This document shows positions 6,543-12,473 of a stretch of DNA of 12,473 bases, one piece after another (position 1 is the first letter of the stretch; each line of letters opens with the position of its first letter). Under the pieces are notes generated by a model. It worked only from the letters and a program-made list of their open reading frames with translations. It was not told the origin of the DNA and did no database searches. The stretch comes from Bacillota bacterium. GTDB lineage: Bacteria > Bacillota_A > Clostridia > DSM-8532. The DNA is taken from positions 1-12,473 of the forward strand of contig JAFADM010000432.1 of the NCBI GenBank assembly GCA_023424865.1. Reading direction: 5' to 3'. The position numbers and the translations under genes are program-made.

Positions 6543-6632
6543 TTATTTTCTCTCCTTAGGTTTGTATTTTCTATTTTTTTAACTCGGATTTTACTACCAG
6601 TTTACCATAATTTTCTTCTTAAGCCTACGCAC

Positions 6633-6666
6633 AAAAAAAGTACCCGCCTTTTTCAACGGGTACTTT
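6633..6666 (-). terminator. intrinsic terminator of the siderophore-binding lipoprotein gene
   Basis: On the minus strand a seven-pair GC-rich stem GTACCCG/CGGGTAC (6657-6663 with 6640-6646, extended by three A-T pairs) closes a 10-base loop and is followed by seven T residues (6639-6633). It starts 20 bases after the stop codon at 6686. The reverse orientation has only a weak T-run, so it mainly serves the minus strand. Confidence 0.93.
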
Positions 6667-6685
6667 CTTAAAGCCTTTATTCAAC

Positions 6686-7732
6686 TTAAGGGTTGGACAG
6701 AACTTCGATTACGGTATTGAGGCCATATTCCACTGCAATGGGGCCGCCGCTGAAGGCTGAACGGTCCAGGATAAATACCTTGCCGTTCTTTACTGCCGAA
6801 AGGGAAGACCATACCGAGTTGGCTGACAGCTCTTCCAGCTGTTTTTCTTCCGTATCGGAGGCGGAATCACCGCGAACAAAGATGTAATCCGGATTGAGGG
6901 TTGCAAGACCCTCCAGGGTAAAGTTCTCGGAATGTCCTGTTCCGTCACCCTCGGGGTAACCCACCGGGGCATTGAGGCCAAGTCCGGTATCCTTGTCGTA
7001 GAAAGCGGACATGGTCTTTTTATTATAAGCGCCAAAGGTATTTAAGTCCGTGATAACCAGGTATGCAAAGGTTTTGTCGGAATACTCGTTGACGAACTTC
7101 TCCTTGGCTGCCCGGGCCCTTTCCTCCACTCCGGAAATAAACTCCTCGGCTTTTTCTTCACGGCCAACCACCTCGGCAAAGCTGCGCAGAGCTGCACGCC
7201 AGTCATCTGCTACCGCCGCGGTACTAAAGGATACCACCGGAGCAACCTTGGCCATCTCTTCATAAACCTCGTCGTTATGAGGCGTTGATGCGATAATAAC
7301 ATCAGGGGCAACATCCAGAAGCAATTCCAGGTTTACAGGGTATCCCAGGTCAACAACCTCAGCTTTGGAGGCATAGGGCTTCAGGGATTCCCAGTTTGAT
7401 AAAAGGTCATCCGAATTGGATGCCGCTGCGGGGGGCATATCCAGAGCATACCAATGCTCCAGGAAACGGAAAAGGCCTACGGCTATACGCTGTGGCTGCT
7501 GCTCAATAACAACCTCTACACCGTTGGCATCAACGATAGTACGGGGAAAAGCAGGCTCTTCCGACGCCTCGGGAGTGGCCTCCGGCGTGGCAGATGCCGT
7601 AGCAGACGGTGTGGCTGTTTGAGCCTCCGGTGTAGGGGTTGAGGAAACGGCAGGTGAAGCGCCGCAGGCGGACAGAGCCAGCAGAGATGCTGTAAGCGTC
7701 AGCATCGATAATGACTTAAAAGGTTTTTTCAT
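6686..7732 (-). CDS. iron-siderophore-type ABC transporter substrate-binding lipoprotein, orphan
   Basis: A 348-residue lipoprotein of the Peripla_BP_2 (FecB/FhuD/FeuA-like) family, which captures ferric siderophores or heme-type ligands outside the membrane. The signal peptide ends in LSAC (Cys23). Residues 24-60 are a low-complexity Ser/Thr/Pro/Glu/Ala linker with repeats of the TPEA/TPSA kind, typical of a surface tether. The mature domain starts FPRTIVDANGVEVVIEQQPQRI and includes the family-like LELLLDVAPDVIIAS, LATLNPDYIFVRG and VWSSLSAVKNGKVFILD stretches. I chose the start at 7732 because the signal peptide begins there. AAAGGAAAG is 12 bases upstream, a loose fit; the ATG at 7759 adds nine residues. 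No permease or ATPase is next to it. It follows an AraC regulator, and a Fur-like site lies about 180 bases upstream. The exact ligand is unknown. Confidence 0.9.
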   Translation of the reverse strand: MKKPFKSLSMLTLTASLLALSACGASPAVSSTPTPEAQTATPSATASATPEATPEASEEPAFPRTIVDANGVEVVIEQQPQRIAVGLFRFLEHWYALDMPPAAASNSDDLLSNWESLKPYASKAEVVDLGYPVNLELLLDVAPDVIIASTPHNDEVYEEMAKVAPVVSFSTAAVADDWRAALRSFAEVVGREEKAEEFISGVEERARAAKEKFVNEYSDKTFAYLVITDLNTFGAYNKKTMSAFYDKDTGLGLNAPVGYPEGDGTGHSENFTLEGLATLNPDYIFVRGDSASDTEEKQLEELSANSVWSSLSAVKNGKVFILDRSAFSGGPIAVEYGLNTVIEVLSNP

Positions 7733-7892
7733 AATGGGGTTCTTTCCTTTCCAAGACATTCGGAGCTTGATTCTTCCGAAGCCTTACCCTTTTATATGGG
7801 GCATGTGAGTCTTTGCCCAGACCATCGGTCAGAGAATGTCAAACAGAATTTATCCTCTAAGGAATATTTGCTTTAGGCAAAGCATGCCCAGA

Positions 7893-7937
7893 TGTAGTAT
7901 GATATTGAGATTGATATTCAATATCTTTTTGTAGTAT
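7893..7937 (-). promoter_or_regulatory. Fur-box-like palindrome flanked by direct repeats, upstream of the siderophore-binding gene
   Basis: Plus-strand GATATTGA (7901-7908) and its exact complement TCAATATC (7918-7925) are separated by 9 bases. Inside this is TGATATT-C-AATATCT (7912-7926), matching 11 of the 14 defined positions of the Gram-positive Fur box TGATAAT-N-ATTATCA. TGTAGTAT occurs on both sides (7893-7900 and 7930-7937), 37 bases apart, as expected for an AraC activator. Minus-strand -35/-10 candidates inside the box (TTGAAT with TACTAC, or TTGCTA with GAATAT) are weak. A start here would give a leader of roughly 160-180 bases. Confidence 0.5.
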
Positions 7938-7980
7938 AGCAAAAAGAAAGAAACCCATAAATGGACAGATTTCAAAAAAC

Positions 7981-8799
7981 CTATGGATTTTTTTGCCCCA
8001 GGCTTTGAAGCTCACTGGGCGACAGCCCCATACGCTTCTTGAAAAGCCGGCTGAAATAGAAAGGATCCCCATAGCCCACACAGGCAGCCACCTGAGTGAT
8101 GGAGCAGGTTTGGGACATTATGAGGTCCTTGGCCTTCTTCATTCGAAAGGCAATAATGTAATCAAGGGGAGACATCCCCACATACTTATCGAAAAGGTAG
8201 GCAAAACGTCTTTTATCCAGCCCGGACAGCTCAGCCAGGTGCTGGACGGTAAGCTCCTCCATGTAATAACGGCTCACGTTTTCAAGAGCCTGTTCGATGA
8301 CATCTCTTCCGCTTTTGTTTTCATTTTGGCGAATTGAGTTGAGAAGCTCCTCCATAACAGTGTAAAATAACTGCTTGGTTCTTAAGGCCTGTATGTCTCC
8401 GGGTGTACTCCAGGCAGTGCAAAACTGGAGCAGAAGCTCCTTAAGCCTTGGATTTGCGCCGTAGTGGAGAATGAAATTCTGATTGGCCAGGCAGCGCTCT
8501 CCCCCTTTTTCGGCGGAATAGTGAACCAGTACATATTCCCAGTCCCCCGAAGGAAGAACCTCTTTGTCCAGTGTCAAATCCGGCCCGGCATGAAGCACGG
8601 CCCCAGGCTCCAAATCGTAATCCGTGCCGTCAACACAGTAGCGCGCCTTTCCTCTCAGCGCAAAAATCAAAGCGCTGGTAGGAGAGGTTCTTACGCCTCT
8701 AAGCCTGGATCCCGCCGGTACCACCACCCTATAGGCATCATGTATAATAATTAAGGCATGAGCAAAGTAATCAGCCAGTCGGTTAATGGTTAATTTCAT
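7981..8799 (-). CDS. AraC-family transcriptional regulator
   Basis: A 272-residue regulator. Residues 1-100 form a cupin-like sensor (RGKARYCVDGTDYDLEPGAVLHAGP, about 49-73, is the strand-turn-strand part). The C-terminal AraC domain has helix-turn-helix 1 at about 183-204 (LTVQHLAELSGLDKRRFAYLFD) and helix-turn-helix 2 at about 232-254, with the signature VGYGDPFYFSRLFKKRMGLSPSELQ. GAGGAAA lies 7 bases before the start at 8799. The downstream neighbour, 248 bases on and in the same direction, is a siderophore-type binding protein. In B. subtilis the AraC protein Btr fuses such a DNA-binding part to a siderophore-binding domain and activates uptake genes; here the two parts are separate genes. 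A role as iron-siderophore-responsive activator is therefore plausible but inferred. Confidence 0.93.
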   Translation of the reverse strand: MKLTINRLADYFAHALIIIHDAYRVVVPAGSRLRGVRTSPTSALIFALRGKARYCVDGTDYDLEPGAVLHAGPDLTLDKEVLPSGDWEYVLVHYSAEKGGERCLANQNFILHYGANPRLKELLLQFCTAWSTPGDIQALRTKQLFYTVMEELLNSIRQNENKSGRDVIEQALENVSRYYMEELTVQHLAELSGLDKRRFAYLFDKYVGMSPLDYIIAFRMKKAKDLIMSQTCSITQVAACVGYGDPFYFSRLFKKRMGLSPSELQSLGQKNP

Positions 8800-8849
8800 G
8801 GAATTTCCTCAAAAGCTTCACCCCGTATGAGGGTGGGAAAACATGATTT

Positions 8850-8889
8850 TGATTTCTATTATCATATTATTTTGCAGGAAAGTTGTCAA
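8850..8889 (-). promoter_or_regulatory. strong promoter with overlapping Fur-box-like site, AraC regulator gene
   Basis: On the minus strand TTGACA (8884-8889) and TATGAT (8861-8866) are exactly 17 bases apart, a near-consensus sigma-A promoter about 60 bases before the AraC start. TGATTTC-T-ATTATCA on the plus strand (8850-8864) overlaps the -10 box; its right half is a perfect Fur half-site and the whole matches 11 of 14 defined positions. That predicts iron repression of the regulator. Confidence 0.7.
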
Positions 8890-8969
8890 TGCCATGAAAT
8901 GGTTGAAACAAGGGCTTGAGGGCCCCCCCTCCTCCCTTTTAGCCGGATTTGCTTACGCAAAGGGCTGCC

Positions 8970-9009
8970 AAAAAGAGCAAGGGAAACCCGTAAGTTGCCC
9001 TTGCTCTTT
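8970..9009 (-). terminator. intrinsic terminator of the lpl/lipO operon
   Basis: GAGCAAGGG (8975-8983) pairs with CCCTTGCTC (8998-9006), extended by three A-T pairs, around a 14-base loop. On the minus strand five T residues (8974-8970) finish the structure. It lies 57 bases past the stop of the LipO-like gene and separates that operon from the AraC promoter, which begins at 8889. Confidence 0.88.
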
Positions 9010-9065
9010 CCATTTCTCACCCTCTGTGTGGCGAGACGCTTATTTTTAGCTTAGGAGACTGGCGA

Positions 9066-10721
9066 TTATTTTGAATTATAAAATTCCGTTCGCTCCTGCA
9101 GGATTTTGTCGTATCCGGCACTCTTCAGCTTTGCCTTGAATTCTTCCAGGGTGGCGTCAAACTTATCCGGAGCGCAGGTAACCAGCTTTACAAAAAATTC
9201 TTCCCGGATAATACTGATTTCGGTATTCTTTTCCGTGAAGGCAGGTGCTGTAAAGGTAGGATCGCTTCTGCCTATGCCGGCCACAGCGTTCTTGTAGTTG
9301 TCCATAACGTACTGCTCGTAGCCCGGTGCTTCTTTAGAAGTTGCAGCCGCAAAATCCTCCTGGGTTTTATAATAGCCCTGATTTCCTATTAAAAACAGAT
9401 CGTGCCTGGTCCAATCCTTGTCCTTTGCGTTGTACTCGGCGTCAATAACAGCAGGAACACCGCTTGCGTCGTAGCTGAAATGCTCGCCCTCATTGCCGTG
9501 GAACAGGGTAAAGCCGCCTTCCTTTGTTCCCAGCCAGTCCAGATATGTAATGGCGGCCTCCACATTCTTAGCGGTTTTGGGTATGAAGGTAAACGCGCCG
9601 TTTATAGGATAATTTTTATTGTAGATCTGGCCGTCGTTTACGTTTTTCAAAGGAGGAAGACTGATAACATCCGCTTTAGGATCCGTTGCCTGAAGGGTTT
9701 TTAGCAGGCTGCCCCGTAAATTGTCTACATTATAATTCACATTTGACTCAAAGCAGCCGATTCTGCCGTTTACAAAATCTTCCTTTAGTGCGTTGTCATT
9801 GGTTACGTTAACGTAATACTCGGGATCCATGAGACCCTCGTTATAAATTTTATTGATCCATTTAAAGTATTCGCCGAAGCCCGGATCCGAATAAATGAGG
9901 TCGGCGGCGGAACCGGCTTCAATGGCATAAGCTTTTTCATCGGCCACGTTCTTTAAAAAAGCCATGGACATAATACCGTGGGGATCGCTTGCTTTTGTAT
10001 TAACCGCAAACCCGGATGCGAAGGCATTGGGATGATTCTTCTTAAAGGCCTGGAGCACAGTGTACATTTCTTCAACAGTGGTGGGAATCTGTAAGCCAGC
10101 TTCATCCAGCCAGTCCTTGCGTATAAAGATATTGGTCGCCGCCGTGGTAGCACGCCGTGCCGCAATACCCCAAAGATTTCCATCCCCATTGCGCCCGATA
10201 TCAAGGCATTCCTCGCCGATATAATCCTTTAAATTTCTTGCCTGATCCCCTCCGTCCACATAGGGAGCCAGATCAAAAGTACCCCCGTCGTTATAGAAGC
10301 CCTCCACAATGGAGGCAGTATAACAGAGCATTATATCCGGACCGGTACCCGAAGCCATCATAAGCTGAACCTTATTGACCTCCTCCGCCCGGGGCACTGC
10401 CACAAACTTTACCGTAATGCCCACTTTATTCATTTCCTGGTTGATATACTTGGTCCATTTGTTATCAATTACGGAACTTCCTTCCGGTGCGTTACTGCGA
10501 TCAAACACCTCCACCGACAGTGTTGTGTTGTCAAAAGTCTTTGACCCGTAGGTTGTTTGAAAGCCGTTGTCAGAAGCGTTTGCCGATGGGTTTGGCGATG
10601 CCGTCTGAGTTCCTCCGGATACTGTTCCCGGGGTGTTTCCGGAATTATTACCGGTCTTGCCGCAGCCGACGCTGCCAGCTAAGGTAAGAGCCAGTAACAA
10701 TGCCACCATTTTCTTTTTCAT
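9066..10721 (-). CDS. LipO-like extracellular oligosaccharide-binding lipoprotein
   Basis: A 551-residue solute-binding lipoprotein of the large LipO/YtcQ-type (SBP_bac_1-like) group that serves LplB/LplC importers. Its signal peptide MKKKMVALLLALTLAGSVGC puts the lipid on Cys20; the -3 residue is Ser, slightly atypical. A Gly/Asn/Ser/Thr/Pro linker (about 21-60) follows. Family-like parts are MMASGTGPDIMLCY, NIFIRKDWLDEAGLQIPTTV and VEAAITYLDWLGTKEGG. The start at 10721 has AGGAGG 7 bases upstream; the ATG at 10742 precedes that ribosome-binding site and is rejected. It follows LplC by 46 bp and is the last gene before a terminator. The ligand is probably a plant or host oligosaccharide (inference); the sequence does not say which. 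Confidence 0.93.
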   Translation of the reverse strand: MKKKMVALLLALTLAGSVGCGKTGNNSGNTPGTVSGGTQTASPNPSANASDNGFQTTYGSKTFDNTTLSVEVFDRSNAPEGSSVIDNKWTKYINQEMNKVGITVKFVAVPRAEEVNKVQLMMASGTGPDIMLCYTASIVEGFYNDGGTFDLAPYVDGGDQARNLKDYIGEECLDIGRNGDGNLWGIAARRATTAATNIFIRKDWLDEAGLQIPTTVEEMYTVLQAFKKNHPNAFASGFAVNTKASDPHGIMSMAFLKNVADEKAYAIEAGSAADLIYSDPGFGEYFKWINKIYNEGLMDPEYYVNVTNDNALKEDFVNGRIGCFESNVNYNVDNLRGSLLKTLQATDPKADVISLPPLKNVNDGQIYNKNYPINGAFTFIPKTAKNVEAAITYLDWLGTKEGGFTLFHGNEGEHFSYDASGVPAVIDAEYNAKDKDWTRHDLFLIGNQGYYKTQEDFAAATSKEAPGYEQYVMDNYKNAVAGIGRSDPTFTAPAFTEKNTEISIIREEFFVKLVTCAPDKFDATLEEFKAKLKSAGYDKILQERTEFYNSK

Positions 10722-10767
10722 ATACCTTCCTCCTAGTTTCATTTAGTGTATAGCCATGCCTTTCCCG

Positions 10768-11655
10768 TTAACCCTTAACGGAACCGAGCATTACACCTTT
10801 TACAAAGTATTTTTGCAGCCATGGGTAAACAATGAGAATGGGCAGTGTACCCACCACAATGCACGCCATTTTCAGCGATTCGGCCATAACCTGATTGCCT
10901 ATGCCTTCGGTTGCTCCCGCCGCCCCCAGCTCATCCGCAAAAAGAAGGCTTCTCAGCCTCAGCTGTAGTGTGAATTTTTCCGGAGACTGGATATAAATAA
11001 GGGCGTTGAAATAATCGTTCCAATACGCTACCGCGTAAAAAAGAGCGATGGTGGCGATAATCGGCAGGGATAGCGGAAGCGCAATTCTGAAAAGAATCTG
11101 AATATCGCTGGCGCCATCCAGGTAAGCGGCTTCCTCAAGGCTCTCGGGAAGTTCTCTGAAAAAGGTTCTCATAACAATGAGATTAAAAACATTCACCGCG
11201 GTAGGAATGTATAATGAAGTGAGCTGATCATACATACCCAAATTTTTCACCACTATGAATGTGGGAATTATTCCACCGCTGAAATACATGGTAAACAGGA
11301 TGAAGCCGCTTATGACGGCGCGCCCCTTAAGCCTCTTCTTGGAAAGCGCATAGGCCGCAAGTACGGTCAAAATCAAGCCGATACCGGTACCCATAAGGGT
11401 AACCAGCACAGTGACTCTCATGGAAATCCAGATCTGGCTTCTGTGCAAAATATCCTTGTAAGCCTCAATCTGAGGTTCTATGGGGAAAAAGGTAACATTT
11501 CCGGCCATAACGGCCCCATTACTGCTGAAAGAATAGGCAACAACATTCAAAAACGGGTATAAGCATACAAATACCAGTATTGAAAGCATGAAGTAATTTA
11601 AAACCGTCCCGAAATTTACAGGATTCATCGTCCTGTTGTAACTGCTCTTTGCCAT
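10768..11655 (-). CDS. LplC-like sugar ABC transporter permease (CUT1)
   Basis: A 295-residue membrane subunit of a CUT1 (MalG-type) sugar importer, with about six transmembrane segments starting near residues 19-41, 80-104 and 113-135. The EAA loop that docks on the ATPase is LEEAAYLDGASDIQILFRIALP (about 173-194), with EAA, Gly and the terminal Pro conserved. The C-terminal YFVKGVMLGSVKG is characteristic of LplC/YtcP proteins. The start at 11655 has AAAGGA 12 bases upstream, overlapping the LplB stop. It lies 17 bases after LplB. No ATPase gene is visible; members of this group commonly rely on a shared MsmX-type ATPase encoded elsewhere. Confidence 0.95.
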   Translation of the reverse strand: MAKSSYNRTMNPVNFGTVLNYFMLSILVFVCLYPFLNVVAYSFSSNGAVMAGNVTFFPIEPQIEAYKDILHRSQIWISMRVTVLVTLMGTGIGLILTVLAAYALSKKRLKGRAVISGFILFTMYFSGGIIPTFIVVKNLGMYDQLTSLYIPTAVNVFNLIVMRTFFRELPESLEEAAYLDGASDIQILFRIALPLSLPIIATIALFYAVAYWNDYFNALIYIQSPEKFTLQLRLRSLLFADELGAAGATEGIGNQVMAESLKMACIVVGTLPILIVYPWLQKYFVKGVMLGSVKG

Positions 11656-11672
11656 ATGCCGTCAAATCCTTT

Positions 11673-12473
11673 CTATATAATGCCTTCTTCGCCAATCAGC
11701 TTTGAAAAGCGGTCCGCCAGCAGAAGAATAATGATATTTACGACAGACTGGAACAAGCCGATAACGGTGGACAGGCTGTACTCGGCCTTTACAATGCCAA
11801 GACGGTAAATATAGGTGCTTAATACCTCGGAAACATTAATGACCTTTGTGTTGCCCAGAAGCAGAGGTGCATCCAGGCCGATGCTCATCATTTTGCTTAT
11901 GGAGAGAATAAGCATGACAACGACGACGGATTTCATCATTGGCAGGGTGATATAAAAAATACGCTGGAGCTTTGTAGCTCCGTCAATATAAGCCGCTTCG
12001 TACAGGGCCTCATCAATACCCGTTATGACGGCAAGATAGATAATGGTTCCCCATCCGATTTCCTTCCATACATTACAAATAACATAGGTGAAAATCCACC
12101 ATGAGCTGTCGTTGAGAAACGGCAGGCGGCTAAGTCCCGTATGGGCCAGCAGATTATTGATGCTGCCGTCTGTCTGGGCAAAAAGATTGGTGGCAATACC
12201 CGCCACAACCACCCATGATATAAAATGGGGCAGATACAAAATGGATTGGGAAAGCTTTTTAAAGCCTGCGGAACGCGCTTCATTCAGCATGAGGGAAACC
12301 GTTATGGTAAGTGGAAAGCTTGCAAGCAGAGTAAAAAGATTAAGCAAGAGGGTATTTCTTGTTGCAAGCCAGAACAGGGAGGTTGAAAACACCTGCCTGA
12401 AATTATCCAGCCCGGCCCAGGGGCTTGCGTTAATTCCCTTGAATACGTTATAGTCCTTAAAAGCAATAACAAG
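11673..12473 (-). CDS. LplB-like sugar ABC transporter permease (CUT1), N-terminus beyond the window edge
   Basis: 266 residues of an integral membrane permease of the MalF/LplB type; the frame stays open to the right edge. The visible beginning reads LVIAFKDYNVFKGINASPWAG, the region normally found about 40-60 residues into LplB proteins, so roughly that much is missing. The EAA loop LYEAAYIDGATKLQRIFYIT (followed by LPMM) is conserved, and several hydrophobic segments follow. GTG at 12392 could serve as a start formally but would remove conserved sequence, so the gene is treated as partial. It pairs with LplC to form the channel of an oligosaccharide importer. The operon promoter is outside the window. 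Confidence 0.94.
   Translation of the reverse strand, partial: LVIAFKDYNVFKGINASPWAGLDNFRQVFSTSLFWLATRNTLLLNLFTLLASFPLTITVSLMLNEARSAGFKKLSQSILYLPHFISWVVVAGIATNLFAQTDGSINNLLAHTGLSRLPFLNDSSWWIFTYVICNVWKEIGWGTIIYLAVITGIDEALYEAAYIDGATKLQRIFYITLPMMKSVVVVMLILSISKMMSIGLDAPLLLGNTKVINVSEVLSTYIYRLGIVKAEYSLSTVIGLFQSVVNIIILLLADRFSKLIGEEGII

Noticed and set aside
7867..7881. Small hairpin TTTGC-TTTAG-GCAAA, resembling TTTGC-TTAC-GCAAA near 8949-8962.
   Set aside because: Five-pair stems with no T-run and no shared context; similarity is probably accidental.
7993..8337. 114-residue open frame opposite the second AraC gene.
   Set aside because: Shadow of the AraC coding sequence; no domain, and it lies fully inside a confident gene on the other strand.
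8920..8940. G/C-rich run GAGGGCCCCCCCTCC considered as a terminator arm or regulatory site.
   Set aside because: No stable hairpin with a T-run on either strand, and it is isolated between the operon terminator and the AraC promoter.
10722..10742. Start of the LipO-like protein at 10742.
   Set aside because: The AGGAGG ribosome-binding site lies within this extension, 7 bases before the ATG at 10721, where the signal peptide begins.

Overview
The window looks like a chromosomal segment of a mid-GC Bacillota (Firmicutes), more likely a clostridial (Lachnospiraceae-like) or Paenibacillus-type bacterium than anything else. The reasons are three lipoprotein-type solute-binding proteins with lipoboxes, strong AGGAGG ribosome-binding sites, sigma-A-type promoters, intrinsic terminators, and LplB/LplC/LipO and RbsABC-type sugar importers next to AraC regulators. 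No rRNA, tRNA, CRISPR array, insertion sequence or phage gene was seen. The genus is not determinable from the sequence by eye.

Layout from left to right. (1) 1-3118, minus strand: a CUT2 (ribose/galactose/xylose-type) ABC importer in the order ATPase, permease, binding protein, with the binding protein cut by the left edge. A 330-bp gap before the binding-protein gene holds two families of tandem repeats that continue the permease reading frame. (2) 3119-3424: a divergent promoter region with two inverted repeats. (3) 3425-5316, plus strand: an M55-family D-aminopeptidase (DppA-like) and an AraC regulator with its own promoter. (4) 5356-6542, minus strand: a beta-phosphoglucomutase-like HAD hydrolase followed by a small COG3837-like cupin. 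(5) 6633-8889, minus strand: an AraC regulator followed by an orphan siderophore-type binding lipoprotein that ends in a clear terminator. Both genes carry Fur-box-like palindromes in their upstream regions. (6) 8970-12473, minus strand: an LplB-LplC-LipO oligosaccharide importer operon (LplB cut by the right edge), also ending in a clear terminator.

How it fits together (inference): the window is an accessory nutrient-acquisition region. It has two sugar importers of different classes, a sugar-phosphate mutase/phosphatase, sensors (AraC, cupin), a peptidase specific for D-amino-acid peptides, and an iron-siderophore capture module. Neither importer has its cytosolic ATPase complement fully visible: the Lpl system normally borrows a shared MsmX-type ATPase, and the siderophore binding protein has no permease or ATPase nearby. 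I did not find a clearly undescribed multi-gene system. The points most worth a second look are the in-frame lysine-rich repeat tail behind the permease, the Fur-like and direct-repeat architecture of the iron module, and the divergent pairing of a D-aminopeptidase with a sugar-type importer.
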